A DNA stretch of 64,000 bases from Aquipseudomonas guryensis (lineage in GTDB: Bacteria; Pseudomonadota; Gammaproteobacteria; Pseudomonadales; Pseudomonadaceae). A program made the position numbers and the translations under genes. Location: NCBI RefSeq assembly GCF_014164785.1, contig NZ_JACJFN010000002.1, positions 186,001 through 250,000 of the forward strand. The letters are read 5' to 3'. Positions 1 to 8,636 of this stretch are shown piece by piece (positions within the stretch are counted from its first letter, which is position 1; the number at the start of each line of letters is the position of its first letter). The notes under the pieces are model-generated. The model did not search any database, was not told where the DNA came from, and was given only the letters and a program-made list of their open reading frames with translations.

Positions 1-301
1 CGTGGTGATCCGCCCGCTGGCCTACTGCAGCGAGAAGGACATCGAGGCTTATTCCGAGCTCAAGGAGTTCCCGATCATCCCGTGCAACCTCTGCGGCTCG
101 CAGGAAAACCTGCAGCGCCAGGTGGTCAAGGAGATGCTGCTGGAGTGGGAGCGCAAGTCGCCTGGACGTACCGAGATCATGTTCCGCGCCCTGCAGAACG
201 TGGTGCCGTCGCAACTGGCCGACCGCAACCTGTTCGACTTCCAGAGCCTGAAGATCGACGACAGCGCCACGCCGCGCTTTCTCGATGTGATGAGTCTGTG
301 A
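1..301 (+). CDS. ttcA: TtcA, tRNA 2-thiocytidine synthetase, C-terminal part
   Basis: This is the last ~99 codons of TtcA, the PP-loop ATPase that thiolates cytidine 32 of some tRNAs; the start and the PP-loop motif lie before the window. The visible part keeps PCNLCGSQ, the second CxxC pair of the family, which helps to hold the Fe-S cluster, followed by the conserved RQVVKEML and FRALQNV stretches. The frame is open from the first bases of the window. The gene converges on the minus-strand cob block and ends in a shared hairpin. Identification rests on recognising the conserved tail only. Confidence 0.9.
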   Translation, partial: VVIRPLAYCSEKDIEAYSELKEFPIIPCNLCGSQENLQRQVVKEMLLEWERKSPGRTEIMFRALQNVVPSQLADRNLFDFQSLKIDDSATPRFLDVMSL

Positions 302-307
302 TCAGCA

Positions 308-338
308 ACCGGCCGCCTAGAGCGGCCGGTTTCCTTTC
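308..338 (+). terminator. Terminator between ttcA and the ferredoxin-like gene
   Basis: A 9-bp perfect stem, ACCGGCCGC paired with GCGGCCGGT around a 5-nt loop, is followed by a T-rich run. It lies 7 nt after the ttcA stop and overlaps the stop of the convergent gene, so it may serve both directions. Confidence 0.75.
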
Positions 339-1051
339 TAGCCGCGCATGATCAGCTCGGCCACTTCGCGGCCCTCGACGAACTGCTCCTGCACCAGGCG
401 TTGCACATCGGCCTCGCTGCGCACCTGATACCAGGCGCCGGGCGGGTAGACGCTGAGCGTCGGCCCCTGGTCGCAGGGGAACTGGCACTGGGTGCGGGTG
501 AGATGTACGCCGCCCGCACACTCCAGCTTGCCGGCCGCCTTCAATTGTTCGCGCAGCATTTTCCACAGCGGCAGGGCGCCGCGGCGGGTGCAGCGCGGGC
601 CGTTGCACAGCAGCACGCGATACTGGTGTGGCGGAATGCACGACCAGGCGTGGCTCTGTGGCAGTTGCGGTACTTCCACGCAGCCCAGGTGCCGTTCAGG
701 CCGCTGGATCAGTTCGGTCAGCGCCGCGGCATCTTCGGCATTGCCGGCGCAGACAAAAACCTGAGCGGCCCGCTCGCCAGCCAGGGTCTTGAGCTGGTCG
801 CGCAACCAGTCCAGCTGCTGACTGCCGCCCAGCGGGTCGAGGTCGACCAGCAGCAGCGGCAGTTCGCCGGCTTCCAGGCAGCTGCGCAGCCGCGTCCACA
901 GCTCATCGTGGCCGGTGCTCGTGTCGCACAGATCGTCCAGCACGGCGATGCCAAGGTGCTCCACCAACTGGCGGCGCAGCAGCTCGGCAAAGCTGCCTTG
1001 GTTCAGGTCTGGCCCGGCGAACAGCACGCGGGCGTAGGTATCGGTCTTCAT
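338..1051 (-). CDS. Thioredoxin-like [2Fe-2S] ferredoxin family protein in the cob cluster
   Basis: This 237-residue protein has a C-terminal half like the thioredoxin-fold [2Fe-2S] ferredoxins. The cysteines occur as CNGPRC near residue 149 and CQFPCDQGP near residue 193, matching the spaced cysteine signature that binds the cluster. The N-terminal half (about 1-130) resembles a chelatase-like or CbiX-like fold, but I cannot assign it firmly. It lies 10 nt after cobK on the same strand, so it is probably the last gene of cobL-cobK-this. By inference it could donate electrons to a cob enzyme such as the Fe-S monooxygenase CobG; nothing in the sequence proves this. Confidence 0.7.
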   Translation of the reverse strand: MKTDTYARVLFAGPDLNQGSFAELLRRQLVEHLGIAVLDDLCDTSTGHDELWTRLRSCLEAGELPLLLVDLDPLGGSQQLDWLRDQLKTLAGERAAQVFVCAGNAEDAAALTELIQRPERHLGCVEVPQLPQSHAWSCIPPHQYRVLLCNGPRCTRRGALPLWKMLREQLKAAGKLECAGGVHLTRTQCQFPCDQGPTLSVYPPGAWYQVRSEADVQRLVQEQFVEGREVAELIMRG

Positions 1052-1061
1052 GACGAGTTAC

Positions 1062-1799
1062 TCAGGCCAGGCCGCCAGGGAGTTCCTGCAGGGCTTGCCA
1101 TAGGGATTCGGGATCGGCGAAGGCGCGCTCCACCTCGGGCAGTTCGGGGCGTGCCAGCAGCAACACCGGCAAGCCCCGTTCGCGGGCCACCTGCAGCTTG
1201 GCCTCGGTGGCCGCGCCGCCACTGTTCTTGCTGATCAGCACGTCGAAGTTCGCGGCGGCGAACAGCTCGCGCTCGCTCTGCAGATAGAACGGGCCACGGT
1301 TGGCGATGATCCGCGCGCGCTGATTGCCCGGATGGGCGTCGAGCAGGCGCAGGGTCCAGAACTGTTCGGCGGGGATTGCCTCGAGGTGTTCCAGCGGCTC
1401 GCGGCCGAGGGTAAAGAAGGGCCGGCGAAAGGGCGCCAGGGCGGCATACAGCTCGCTCCAGTCGGCCACTTCGCGCCAGTCGTCTTGTTCCCCGGCCTGC
1501 CAGCCTGGGCGACGCAGGGCCCAGCAGGGAATGCCGGCACGTTGCGCGGCGCGGGCGGCGTTAGCGCTGATCTGCGCGGCATAGGGGTGGGTGACGTCCA
1601 GTAGCAGATCGATGCTTTCGCTGGCGATAAAGCGCGCCAACCCGTCCGCACCGCCGAAACCGCCGACCCGCACCTGGCAGGCCAGATCGCTTGGCAACTT
1701 GCCCAGCCCGGCCAGGCTGTAGATATGCGCCGGGCCTAGACGACGGGCGATGGCCAGGGCGTCGCCGACCCCGCCGAGCAGGAGGATGCGTTTGCTCAC
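1062..1799 (-). CDS. cobK: CobK, precorrin-6A reductase
   Basis: CobK uses NADPH to reduce precorrin-6A to precorrin-6B in the aerobic B12 pathway. The 245-residue product begins with a Rossmann-type [18 protein letters not shown] and has the family motifs DVTHPYA (near 77) and SKNSGG (near 195). I chose the GTG at 1799 because it forms a 4-nt GTGA overlap with the cobL stop, which implies translational coupling; the longer open frame upstream lies inside cobL. Length is normal for the family. Confidence 0.95.
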   Translation of the reverse strand: MSKRILLLGGVGDALAIARRLGPAHIYSLAGLGKLPSDLACQVRVGGFGGADGLARFIASESIDLLLDVTHPYAAQISANAARAAQRAGIPCWALRRPGWQAGEQDDWREVADWSELYAALAPFRRPFFTLGREPLEHLEAIPAEQFWTLRLLDAHPGNQRARIIANRGPFYLQSERELFAAANFDVLISKNSGGAATEAKLQVARERGLPVLLLARPELPEVERAFADPESLWQALQELPGGLA

Positions 1800-2998
1800 G
1801 GCTTGCGCACCTGCAGCATTGTGATTGGCAGGGCGCTGCGCCAGGTGTCGAAGTCGCCCAGCGGCTGGGCCTGGGCCACGGCGATGCGGGTCAGCTCGCC
1901 GCCGTGCTGCTCGCGGAAGGCGACCAGCATGGCCTCGCTCTGCAGGGTCACTGCGTTGGCGATCAGTCGGCCGCCGGGCTTGAGCGCCTGCCAACATTGC
2001 TCCAGCACGCCGGGTACGGTGATGCCACCGCCGATAAAGATCGCCTCGGGTGGCTCCAGGCCCGCCAGTGCTTGCGGTGCATGGCCGGCCACCAGATGCA
2101 GGGCCGGCACGCCGAGGGTGTCGCGGTTGTGCTGGATCAGCTGCTGGCGGCCGCCGTCGGCCTCGATGGCGATGGCCCGGCAGCTGGGGTGGGCGCGCAT
2201 CCACTCGATGCCGATCGAGCCGCAGCCGGCGCCGACGTCCCACAGCAGCTCGCCGGGCGTCGGTGCCAGGCGGGCCAGGGTGATGGCGCGCACGTCACGC
2301 TTGGTCAGCTGGCCGTCGTGGCGGTAGGCCTCGTCCGGCAGGCCGCAGGTCAGCGGCAGGCGCACGGCGTTTGCGTCGGCCAGGCATTCCACCGCCAGCA
2401 GGTTGAGGGCGGCGACTTCGTCGATGCTCCAACTGTCTGCAATACCGTCGATACGCCGTTCCAGGCCGCCGCCGAGGTGTTCCAGCACCGTCAGTCGGCT
2501 GGAGCCGAAGCCGCGTTCGCGCAGCAGGGCGGCGATGGCGGCCGGGCTAGTGCCGTCGTTGCAGAGGATCAGCAGACGCTGGCCGGCATGGATCTGCGCG
2601 TTCAGCGCCGCCAGCGGGCGCGCCACCACCGACAGCAGGGTCACCTCCTGCAGCGGCCAGCCCAGGCGCGCGGCCGCCAGGGAGTAGGAGGAGGGCGCCG
2701 GCAGCACCTGCATTTCGCCCTCGGCCACTTGCCGCGCCAGGCTGGCGCCGACGCCGAACAGCATGGGGTCGCCGCTGGCCAGCACGCACACCGGCGTGCC
2801 GCGCCGTTCCAGCACCGGCGCCAGGCTGAACGGGCTCGGCCAGCTCTGCCGCGGCGCGCGGATGCACGGCGGCAGCAGCTCCAGCTGACGCGGCGCGCCG
2901 ACGATGCGCTCGGCCGCCAGCAGCGCCCGGCGCGCGGCCTTGCCCAGGCCGGCGTAGCCGTCTTCGCCGATTCCCACCACCGTCAGCCAGGCTGTCAT
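1796..2998 (-). CDS. cobL: CobL, precorrin-6B C5,15-methyltransferase (decarboxylating)
   Basis: CobL methylates precorrin-6B at C5 and C15 and removes the C12 acetate carboxyl, giving precorrin-8X. It is the usual fusion of a CbiE-type methyltransferase (about 1-200, starting [12 protein letters not shown]) and a CbiT-type domain (about 210-400) whose S-adenosylmethionine loop is [12 protein letters not shown]. At 400 residues it is full length. It is the first gene of a minus-strand operon diverging from the riboswitch-led cobG operon; the riboswitch itself is on the opposite strand. Confidence 0.96.
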   Translation of the reverse strand: MTAWLTVVGIGEDGYAGLGKAARRALLAAERIVGAPRQLELLPPCIRAPRQSWPSPFSLAPVLERRGTPVCVLASGDPMLFGVGASLARQVAEGEMQVLPAPSSYSLAAARLGWPLQEVTLLSVVARPLAALNAQIHAGQRLLILCNDGTSPAAIAALLRERGFGSSRLTVLEHLGGGLERRIDGIADSWSIDEVAALNLLAVECLADANAVRLPLTCGLPDEAYRHDGQLTKRDVRAITLARLAPTPGELLWDVGAGCGSIGIEWMRAHPSCRAIAIEADGGRQQLIQHNRDTLGVPALHLVAGHAPQALAGLEPPEAIFIGGGITVPGVLEQCWQALKPGGRLIANAVTLQSEAMLVAFREQHGGELTRIAVAQAQPLGDFDTWRSALPITMLQVRKP

Positions 2999-3035
2999 GC
3001 GTGTTCCCTCGATGTGTTGCGGGCGACGCGCGGGC

Positions 3036-3066
3036 TTGGCCTGGCGCCGGAAAAAGCGGGCATAAT
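3036..3066 (+). promoter_or_regulatory. Possible sigma-70 promoter for the cobG riboswitch transcript
   Basis: TTGGCC at 3036 and CATAAT at 3061 are separated by 19 nt and lie just before the predicted 5' end of the riboswitch. The spacing is long, so this is a plausible placement rather than a strong match. Confidence 0.35.
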
Positions 3067-3076
3067 AGCGCCTTCG

Positions 3077-3250
3077 TCGGTGCCCGGCGTTCTCACGGAC
3101 GTCACCAAGGGCCTAAGAGGGAACACGGAGAAGCGATTCAACCGTGGCTGCCCCCGCAACTGTAAGCAGCGAGTCTGTCGCCTGAATGCCACTGGGAAAC
3201 CGGGAAGGCCGCGACCGATGCCGACCTGCCAGCCAGGAGACCTGCCGACG
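3077..3250 (+). promoter_or_regulatory. Cobalamin riboswitch upstream of cobG
   Basis: The conserved landmarks of the AdoCbl aptamer occur in order: AAGAGGGAACACGG near 3114, GCTGCCCCCGCAACTGTAAG at 3147, CCACTGGGAAACCGGGAAGG near 3189, and the B12 box AGCCAGGAGACCTGCC at 3231-3246. It lies in the leader of cobG-cobH-cobI-cobJ and should repress them when cobalamin is plentiful. A small hairpin (GGAATCC with GGATTCC, 3297-3318) follows. It lacks a T run, which favours control of translation over termination. Confidence 0.95.
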
Positions 3251-3339
3251 ACGCTAGTCGCGAGTGCCAACATCGGGCGGGGTGTACCGATGCCAAGGAA
3301 TCCCTGTAGGCGGATTCCGCTGGTTCGGTCGCCGCGTCG

Positions 3340-4677
3340 TTGCTTGTCGGTGACCGCTTGAAGCCTGATCCCTGCGTTTCTACCGCCTCCCTGCCCAGGC
3401 CCTCTGCCTGTCCGGGGTTGTGGCGCATCGTGTCGGCGTTGGACGGTGGCATCTGCCGGGTCAAGCTGCCCGGCGGCCGCCTCTCCAGTGCCCAGGCCCG
3501 CGCAGTGGCCGGGGCCGCGCGGCTGTGCGCCAGCGGCGTGCTGGAGCTGACCAACCGCAGCAACCTGCAGGTTCGCGGCGTACGCGAGGAGGCGCATGCC
3601 GCGCTGGTGCAGCACCTACTGGCCGCCGGCCTCGGCCCGCGCCATGCCGCCGCCGACGATGTGCGCAACCTGCTGCTCAGCCCCGCCGCCGGCCGCGACC
3701 CGGCGGCCTTGCTCGATACCCGCCCGCTAGCCGAGCAGCTGCTGGCGTTGCTGCAGGACACCCCGCAATTCCACGGCCTCTCCGCCAAGTTCGCCCTGCA
3801 GCTGGACGGCGGCGAGACGTTGGCCATGCTCGACCATCCCCACGACCTCTGGCTCAGCGCTTTGCCTGGCGGCACCCAGCTGGCCGTCGGCCTGGCCGGC
3901 TGCCCGCGTGATCCGGCCCTGGGCGTGGTCGAGGTGGAGCAGGCGCCTCTAGTCGTGGCGGCGATTCTGCGGCTGTTCCTCGAGCTGGCCGGCGAACACA
4001 GCCGCATGCGTCAGCTGCTCGCCGAACTGCCAGTGGCGGACTTCATTGCCCGCTTGCCGTTCAGCCTGGATCGCGACGTGCCGCTGCCAGCGCGTCCCGA
4101 AACCGCTGTCGTACCGCTCGGCATGCACCCCCAGGCCCAGGCCAGCTTGGTCATGCTGCTGGCCGGTGCGCCGCTGGGCCGGCTGGAGGCCGTGCAGCTG
4201 TGGGCCCTGGCCGATCTGGCCGAGGCCGAGGGCAGCGGCGAGCTGCGCCTGACGCCCTGGCAGAGCGTGCTGCTGCCGGATATCCCCGTCGCCCGGCAAG
4301 AGGCCGTGGCGGCCGCCCTGGGCGAGATCGGCCTGCTGCTGGATGCCCGCGAGCCGCTGAGCCAGCTGCTCGCCTGCAGCGGCTCGGCCGCCTGCGCCAA
4401 GGGCCTGGCCGACACCAAGGCCGACGCCCGGCACTTGGCCGAGCGGCTGCGCGCCGGCCACGTCCAGCCGCAGGTGCACCTCAGCGGCTGCCCGCGCTCC
4501 TGCGCTGCCGCGCATACCGCTCCCTTCACCCTGCTGGCCCAGCCCGGCGGGCGTTATCAGCTCTATCAGCGCGCCGCGGGCGTGGCCGGTTTCGGCCGTC
4601 TGCTGGCGCCTTCCCTCAGCATCGAAGAGGCCGGCGCCTGGTTCGCCGCGCTGCCCGCATCAGGAACTTCCGCATGA
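3340..4677 (+). CDS. cobG: CobG, precorrin-3B synthase
   Basis: CobG is the oxygen-dependent monooxygenase that makes precorrin-3B before ring contraction; its presence marks the aerobic B12 route. The product resembles half of a nitrite/sulfite reductase: TNRSNLQVRG near residue 71 and a C-terminal cluster motif with C346-x5-C352 and C384-x3-C388. The start is uncertain. The longest frame begins at TTG 3340; TTG 3358 is also possible, and neither has a good ribosome binding site. The conserved region begins at about residue 20 (LPRPSACPG). The 3' end overlaps cobH by ATGA. Confidence 0.92.
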   Translation: MLVGDRLKPDPCVSTASLPRPSACPGLWRIVSALDGGICRVKLPGGRLSSAQARAVAGAARLCASGVLELTNRSNLQVRGVREEAHAALVQHLLAAGLGPRHAAADDVRNLLLSPAAGRDPAALLDTRPLAEQLLALLQDTPQFHGLSAKFALQLDGGETLAMLDHPHDLWLSALPGGTQLAVGLAGCPRDPALGVVEVEQAPLVVAAILRLFLELAGEHSRMRQLLAELPVADFIARLPFSLDRDVPLPARPETAVVPLGMHPQAQASLVMLLAGAPLGRLEAVQLWALADLAEAEGSGELRLTPWQSVLLPDIPVARQEAVAAALGEIGLLLDAREPLSQLLACSGSAACAKGLADTKADARHLAERLRAGHVQPQVHLSGCPRSCAAAHTAPFTLLAQPGGRYQLYQRAAGVAGFGRLLAPSLSIEEAGAWFAALPASGTSA

Positions 4678-5300
4678 TCGATTACATCCGCGACGGCCAG
4701 GAAATCTACCGCCAGTCCTTCGCCACCATTCGCGCCGAGGCCGACCTGTCGGTCATCCCGGCCGATCTGGAAAAGCTCGCCGTGCGCCTGATCCACGCCT
4801 GCGGCATGGTCGACGTGGTGCAGGACCTGCGCTTCTCCCCGGGTGCCGGCGCCGCCGGGCGTGCCGCCCTGGCCGCCGGCGCGCCGATTCTCTGCGATGC
4901 GCGCATGGTTGCCGAAGGCATCACCCGCGCGCGCCTGCCGGCCCATAACCCGGTGATCTGCACCCTGCACGATGCCGGCGTGCCCGAGCTGGCCCGCGAA
5001 CTGGGCAACACCCGCTCGGCGGCGGCCCTGGAAGGCTGGCGCGAACAGCTCGCCGGCAGCGTGGTGGTGATCGGCAACGCGCCGACCGCGCTGTTCTACC
5101 TGCTGGAAATGCTCGACGCCGGCGCGCCCAAACCGGCGCTGATCCTCGGCATGCCGGTGGGTTTCATCGGCGCCGCCGAATCCAAGGACATGCTCGCCGC
5201 CGACAGCCGCGGCGTGCCCTATGTGATCGTGCGCGGCCGGCGCGGCGGCAGCGCCATGGCCGCCGCGGCGGTCAATGCCCTGGCCACGGAGGCGGAATGA
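4674..5300 (+). CDS. cobH: CobH, precorrin-8X methylmutase
   Basis: CobH moves the C11 methyl of precorrin-8X to C12, giving hydrogenobyrinate. The 208-residue product begins [16 protein letters not shown] and carries the family residues ACGMVDV (near 42) and [12 protein letters not shown] (near 136), with [13 protein letters not shown] close to the C-terminus. The ATG overlaps the cobG stop by 4 nt and its stop overlaps cobI by 4 nt, so the three genes should be co-translated. Confidence 0.96.
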   Translation: MIDYIRDGQEIYRQSFATIRAEADLSVIPADLEKLAVRLIHACGMVDVVQDLRFSPGAGAAGRAALAAGAPILCDARMVAEGITRARLPAHNPVICTLHDAGVPELARELGNTRSAAALEGWREQLAGSVVVIGNAPTALFYLLEMLDAGAPKPALILGMPVGFIGAAESKDMLAADSRGVPYVIVRGRRGGSAMAAAAVNALATEAE

Positions 5301-6046
5301 TGACTGGCAAAGGACGTCTGCTCGGCCTCGGCGTCGGCCCCGGCGACCCCGAGCTGATCACCCTCAAGGCCCTGCGCCTGCTGCAGTCGGCGCCGGTGGT
5401 CGGCTACTTCGTGGCCAAGGCCAAGGCGAACAAAGGCCAGGGCGGCAACGCCTTCGGCATCATCGAGGCGCACCTCACGGAAACCCAGCAGCGCCTGCCG
5501 CTGGTCTACCCGGTGACCACCGAGAAGCTCGAACCGCCGCTGAGTTACGAGGCGGTGATCAGCGATTTCTACGACACCTGCGCGGTGCAGATCGCCCAGC
5601 ACCTGGACGCCGGCCGCGACGTGGCGGTGATCTGCGAGGGTGACCCGTTCTTCTACGGTTCCTACATGTACCTGCACGACCGCCTGGCTGCGCACTACCA
5701 GGTCGAGGTGGTGCCCGGCGTGTGCTCCATGCTCGGCTGCGCCTCGGTGCTAGGCACCCCGCTGGTGTACCGCAACCAGTCCTTGAGCGTGCTCTCAGGC
5801 GTGCTGCCCGAGGACGAACTCAAGCGCCGCCTGCAGGACGCCGAAGCCGCCGTGGTGATGAAGCTCGGGCGCAACTTCGACAAGGTCCGCCGGGTGCTGC
5901 GCGAGCTGGGCCTGGATCAGCGCGCGCACTACGTCGAGCGGGCGACCATGGGCAGCCAGCGCATCGTGCCGCTGGACGAAGTGGAGCCGATGTCCTCGCC
6001 ATATTTCTCGATGATCCTGGTGCCGGGCGAGAAATGGCGCGGCTGA
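5297..6046 (+). CDS. cobI: CobI, precorrin-2 C20-methyltransferase
   Basis: CobI methylates precorrin-2 at C20, giving precorrin-3A. The 249-residue protein is a standard class III methyltransferase. [18 protein letters not shown] lies at the N-terminus, [15 protein letters not shown] near residue 112, [13 protein letters not shown] near 138, and the C20-enzyme hallmark [15 protein letters not shown] follows. The start overlaps the cobH stop (ATGA). The fused cobJ follows after a short hairpin repeat. Confidence 0.96.
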   Translation: MMTGKGRLLGLGVGPGDPELITLKALRLLQSAPVVGYFVAKAKANKGQGGNAFGIIEAHLTETQQRLPLVYPVTTEKLEPPLSYEAVISDFYDTCAVQIAQHLDAGRDVAVICEGDPFFYGSYMYLHDRLAAHYQVEVVPGVCSMLGCASVLGTPLVYRNQSLSVLSGVLPEDELKRRLQDAEAAVVMKLGRNFDKVRRVLRELGLDQRAHYVERATMGSQRIVPLDEVEPMSSPYFSMILVPGEKWRG

Positions 6047-6056
6047 ACTTCTTGCC

Positions 6057-6109
6057 GTAGCCCGGATGCAATCCGGGGACAACCGCGCTCCCGGATTGCA
6101 TCCGGCTAC
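6057..6109. repeat. Intergenic inverted repeat between cobI and cobJ
   Basis: GTAGCCCGGATGCAATCCGG and its near-perfect reverse complement face each other around a short loop, forming a 53-nt hairpin. It is of the kind dispersed between genes in pseudomonads. It lies within the operon and could trim or stabilise the polycistronic mRNA; that role is inference. Confidence 0.75.
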
Positions 6110-6130
6110 CCACCACGCAATGCCAGCAAA

Positions 6131-7801
6131 ATGGAACACACCATGCCCCCATCCCCGGCCATCGTCATTCTCGGCGCCTCTGCCCTGGCCACCGCCCGCC
6201 GCCTGCAAGGCCTCTACCCGCAGGCCGCGATCCACGGCCTGCGCGAACGGGTGGCCGGCGTCGAGCAGCCCTACGACGACTTCGGCGCCACCCTGCGCGG
6301 GCTGTACCGTGCCGGCACGCCGATCATCGCCCTGTGCGCCGCCGGCATCGTCATTCGCAGCCTGGCGCCGCTCTTGGCTGAGAAGGGGGCCGAGCCGGCG
6401 GTGCTGGCCGTGGCCGAGGATGGCAGCGCCGTGGTGCCGCTGCTCGGCGGGCTCAGTGGAGTGAATGTTCTGGCCCGCGAGATCGCCGCGCGGCTGGCCG
6501 TGGCGCCGGCCATCACCACCAGCGGTGAACTGCGCTTCGGCACCTGCGTGCTCAACCCGCCGCCAGGCTACGTGCTGGCCGACCTGGAGCAGGGCAAGCG
6601 CCTGGTCAGCGACCTGCTCGGCGGCGAGTCGTTGCATATCGACGGCGCCGCGCCCTGGCTGGAGGCGGCGAACCTGCCGCTGGATGCGCAGGCCAGTCGC
6701 TGCATCCGCATCAGCCCGCAGCGAGCGGAGCAGGGTGGCGCGCTGCTGATTCATCCGCGCCTGGTGCTGGCCCGCTGCATTGCGCTGGACGGCGATCTGC
6801 CCGGCACCGTGCGCGCAGCCCTGCAGCAGGCCGGCCTGGCCGAGGCGGCGCTGGCCGCGCTGCTGGTCGATGCCGCTGCGATGGCCCAACCGCAGCTGAC
6901 CGCCGCAGCCGCCGAGCTAGGCGTGCCGCTGCGCTTTATCGATACGGCAACCACCTTGCCCGCTGCTGTGCATGCTCAAGCGGGCGTCAGCCTGCACTTG
7001 GCCGCCAGCCCGGAAGCCGCGGCGCACACCGGTCGGCCGCGCGGTCGCCTCAGCGTGATCGGCCTCGGCCCCGGTTGCGCCGATCTGATGGCTCCGGCTG
7101 TGCGCCAGGCGCTGGATCAGGCTGAGGACGTGCTCGGCTACGAGACCTACGTGACCATGGCCGGGCCATTCCGCGCGGAACAGGTGCTGCACGCCAGCGA
7201 CAACCGCGAGGAATTGCAGCGCGCCGCCCATGCCTTCGAGTTGGCCGCCCAGGGCCGGCGGGTGGTGATGGTGTCGTCCGGCGACCCCGGCGTGTTCGCC
7301 ATGGCCGCCGCCGTGCTGGAAGCGCTGGAGGCCTCCAGCGAGGCGGCCTGGCAGGCGGTGGAACTGGAAGTGCTGCCGGGTATTTCCGCCGCCCTGGCCA
7401 CCGCGGCCAAGGCTGGCGCGCCGCTGGGCCACGACTTCTGCATGCTGTCGCTGTCGGACAACCTCAAGCCCTGGGCCATGATCGAGAAGCGTCTGGATCA
7501 CGCCGCCGCCGCCGACCTGGCCATGGCTTTCTACAACCCGATCTCCCGCGCGCGCCCCTGGCAGCTCAGCCGGGCCCTGGACATCGTCCGCCAGCACCGC
7601 ATGCCGGAAACCCTGGTGGTGCTCGGCCGCGACATCGGCCGCCCGGCCGAGGCGCTGCGCGTGCTCACCCTTGGTGAACTGACGCCGGAGCTGGTGGACA
7701 TGCGCACCTTGGTGATCATCGGCTCCAGCCAGACCCGCCGCTTCCCGCGCGCGGGTGGCGGGGAGTGGGTGTATACGCCGAGGTGGTATCCGCAGGACTA
7801 G
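6131..7801 (+). CDS. cobJ: CbiG-CobJ fusion, precorrin-3B C17-methyltransferase
   Basis: The 556-residue protein has two parts. Residues about 10-320 resemble CbiG (ILGASALA, CAAGIVIRSLAPLL, VVPLLGGLSGVN near 102). Residues about 325-556 are the CobJ methyltransferase (LSVIGLGPGCADLMAPAV, VSSGDPGVFAMAAAVLE, EVLPGISAALATAAKAGAPL, AFYNPISRARPW) that contracts the ring and methylates C17. The fused form is known from other pseudomonads. ATG 6131 and ATG 6143 are both usable; neither has a strong ribosome binding site. A free CbiG C-terminal-like protein, cobE, is encoded at 20647. Confidence 0.94.
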   Translation: MEHTMPPSPAIVILGASALATARRLQGLYPQAAIHGLRERVAGVEQPYDDFGATLRGLYRAGTPIIALCAAGIVIRSLAPLLAEKGAEPAVLAVAEDGSAVVPLLGGLSGVNVLAREIAARLAVAPAITTSGELRFGTCVLNPPPGYVLADLEQGKRLVSDLLGGESLHIDGAAPWLEAANLPLDAQASRCIRISPQRAEQGGALLIHPRLVLARCIALDGDLPGTVRAALQQAGLAEAALAALLVDAAAMAQPQLTAAAAELGVPLRFIDTATTLPAAVHAQAGVSLHLAASPEAAAHTGRPRGRLSVIGLGPGCADLMAPAVRQALDQAEDVLGYETYVTMAGPFRAEQVLHASDNREELQRAAHAFELAAQGRRVVMVSSGDPGVFAMAAAVLEALEASSEAAWQAVELEVLPGISAALATAAKAGAPLGHDFCMLSLSDNLKPWAMIEKRLDHAAAADLAMAFYNPISRARPWQLSRALDIVRQHRMPETLVVLGRDIGRPAEALRVLTLGELTPELVDMRTLVIIGSSQTRRFPRAGGGEWVYTPRWYPQD

Positions 7802-7819
7802 CAGGCGGCGCCGGCAGGG

Positions 7820-8392
7820 CTACTCGGCCTTGAGCGCCTCGCCGATGGCATAGAAGTGCCCGCCGGCCACATGGTGCAGGCTGCGCCAGGCCGGGTCGGC
7901 GTCCTCGAAGTGCCAGCGGCCGTGCTGGAACACCCGCGCGTCCGCCCAGGCGCCGATCACTTCGCCGATGAACAGGTCGTAGGTGCTCTGGTTGTGCGGC
8001 TCAGGGATCAACTCGCAAGCCAGCCAGGCCGAGCAACCGGCGACGAAGGGCAGGTCGTGGCCGTCCTGCTCGAACAGCTGCACGCCGGCCTTGGCCAGCT
8101 TGTCCGGCTCATCCTTGAGGCTGTGGTTGCCGACCTGCTCGGTCAGTTGCAGCTGCGCCGCCGTCGGCACCTGGATCACGAAACGGCCACTGTGCTCGAT
8201 CAGCTCGCGGGTGCGGGTGGCCTTGTCCAGCACCACGGTCAGCTTGGGCGGCGCGAAATCCAGCACGCAGGCCCAGGCCGCCGCCATCACGTTATCCACG
8301 CCAGCGTGGCGGGCCGAGACCAGTACCGTGGGGCCGTGGTTGAGCAGGCGGTAGGCTTTGGCCAGGTCGACAGCGGTGAGGTGGGACTGCAT
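7820..8392 (-). CDS. Flavin reductase family protein
   Basis: The 190-residue protein fits the FMN-binding split-barrel flavin reductase (flavoredoxin-like) family. It has the early motif PTVLVSARHAGVDNVMAAAW (about 20-39), then FVIQVPT, and a central AGCSAWLACELI. Proteins like this reduce free flavin or shuttle electrons through bound FMN; the substrate cannot be read here. It converges with cobJ. The open frame extends far upstream, but the start at 8392 is chosen because family homology begins there and the upstream part is antisense to the amidase. Confidence 0.75.
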   Translation of the reverse strand: MQSHLTAVDLAKAYRLLNHGPTVLVSARHAGVDNVMAAAWACVLDFAPPKLTVVLDKATRTRELIEHSGRFVIQVPTAAQLQLTEQVGNHSLKDEPDKLAKAGVQLFEQDGHDLPFVAGCSAWLACELIPEPHNQSTYDLFIGEVIGAWADARVFQHGRWHFEDADPAWRSLHHVAGGHFYAIGEALKAE

Positions 8393-8567
8393 GGGGGACT
8401 CCTGATGGCGGGATTCGGGTCTGGGTGGCTGACAATCGCGAGGGCAACTTCGCGTGCAGGTCGCCGGCGCGGGGGCAGATTGTCGCCGTTGCGATTTTTC
8501 TGCAGCGCACTTGGTGCTAAATAGAGTGGCTAACCCTATCGCGTAATGCCGTGCAACGAGAACCGTT

Positions 8568-8636
8568 ATGAGCATCCATCCTGAGACCAGCCGTGAGCAT
8601 CCAGTCAGCCAGCCTGTGGCGGCGGTGAGCCTATGA
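8568..8636 (+). CDS. Possible 22-codon leader ORF coupled to the amidase
   Basis: A 22-codon frame (MSIHPETSREHPVSQPVAAV...) ends in a TGA that overlaps the amidase ATG as ATGA. The amidase has no obvious ribosome binding site, so re-initiation from this frame is conceivable. With no conservation data it may be chance. Confidence 0.25.
   Translation: MSIHPETSREHPVSQPVAAVSL

Noticed and set aside
3297..3318. Terminator hairpin after the first riboswitch
   Set aside because: GGAATCC...GGATTCC forms a stem but no T run follows, so it is more likely part of a translational expression platform or chance.
1691..3361. A 556-codon plus-strand frame opposite cobL and cobK
   Set aside because: It is antisense to well-recognised genes, has the Arg/Ala/Gln-rich composition of a high-GC shadow frame and runs through the riboswitch.
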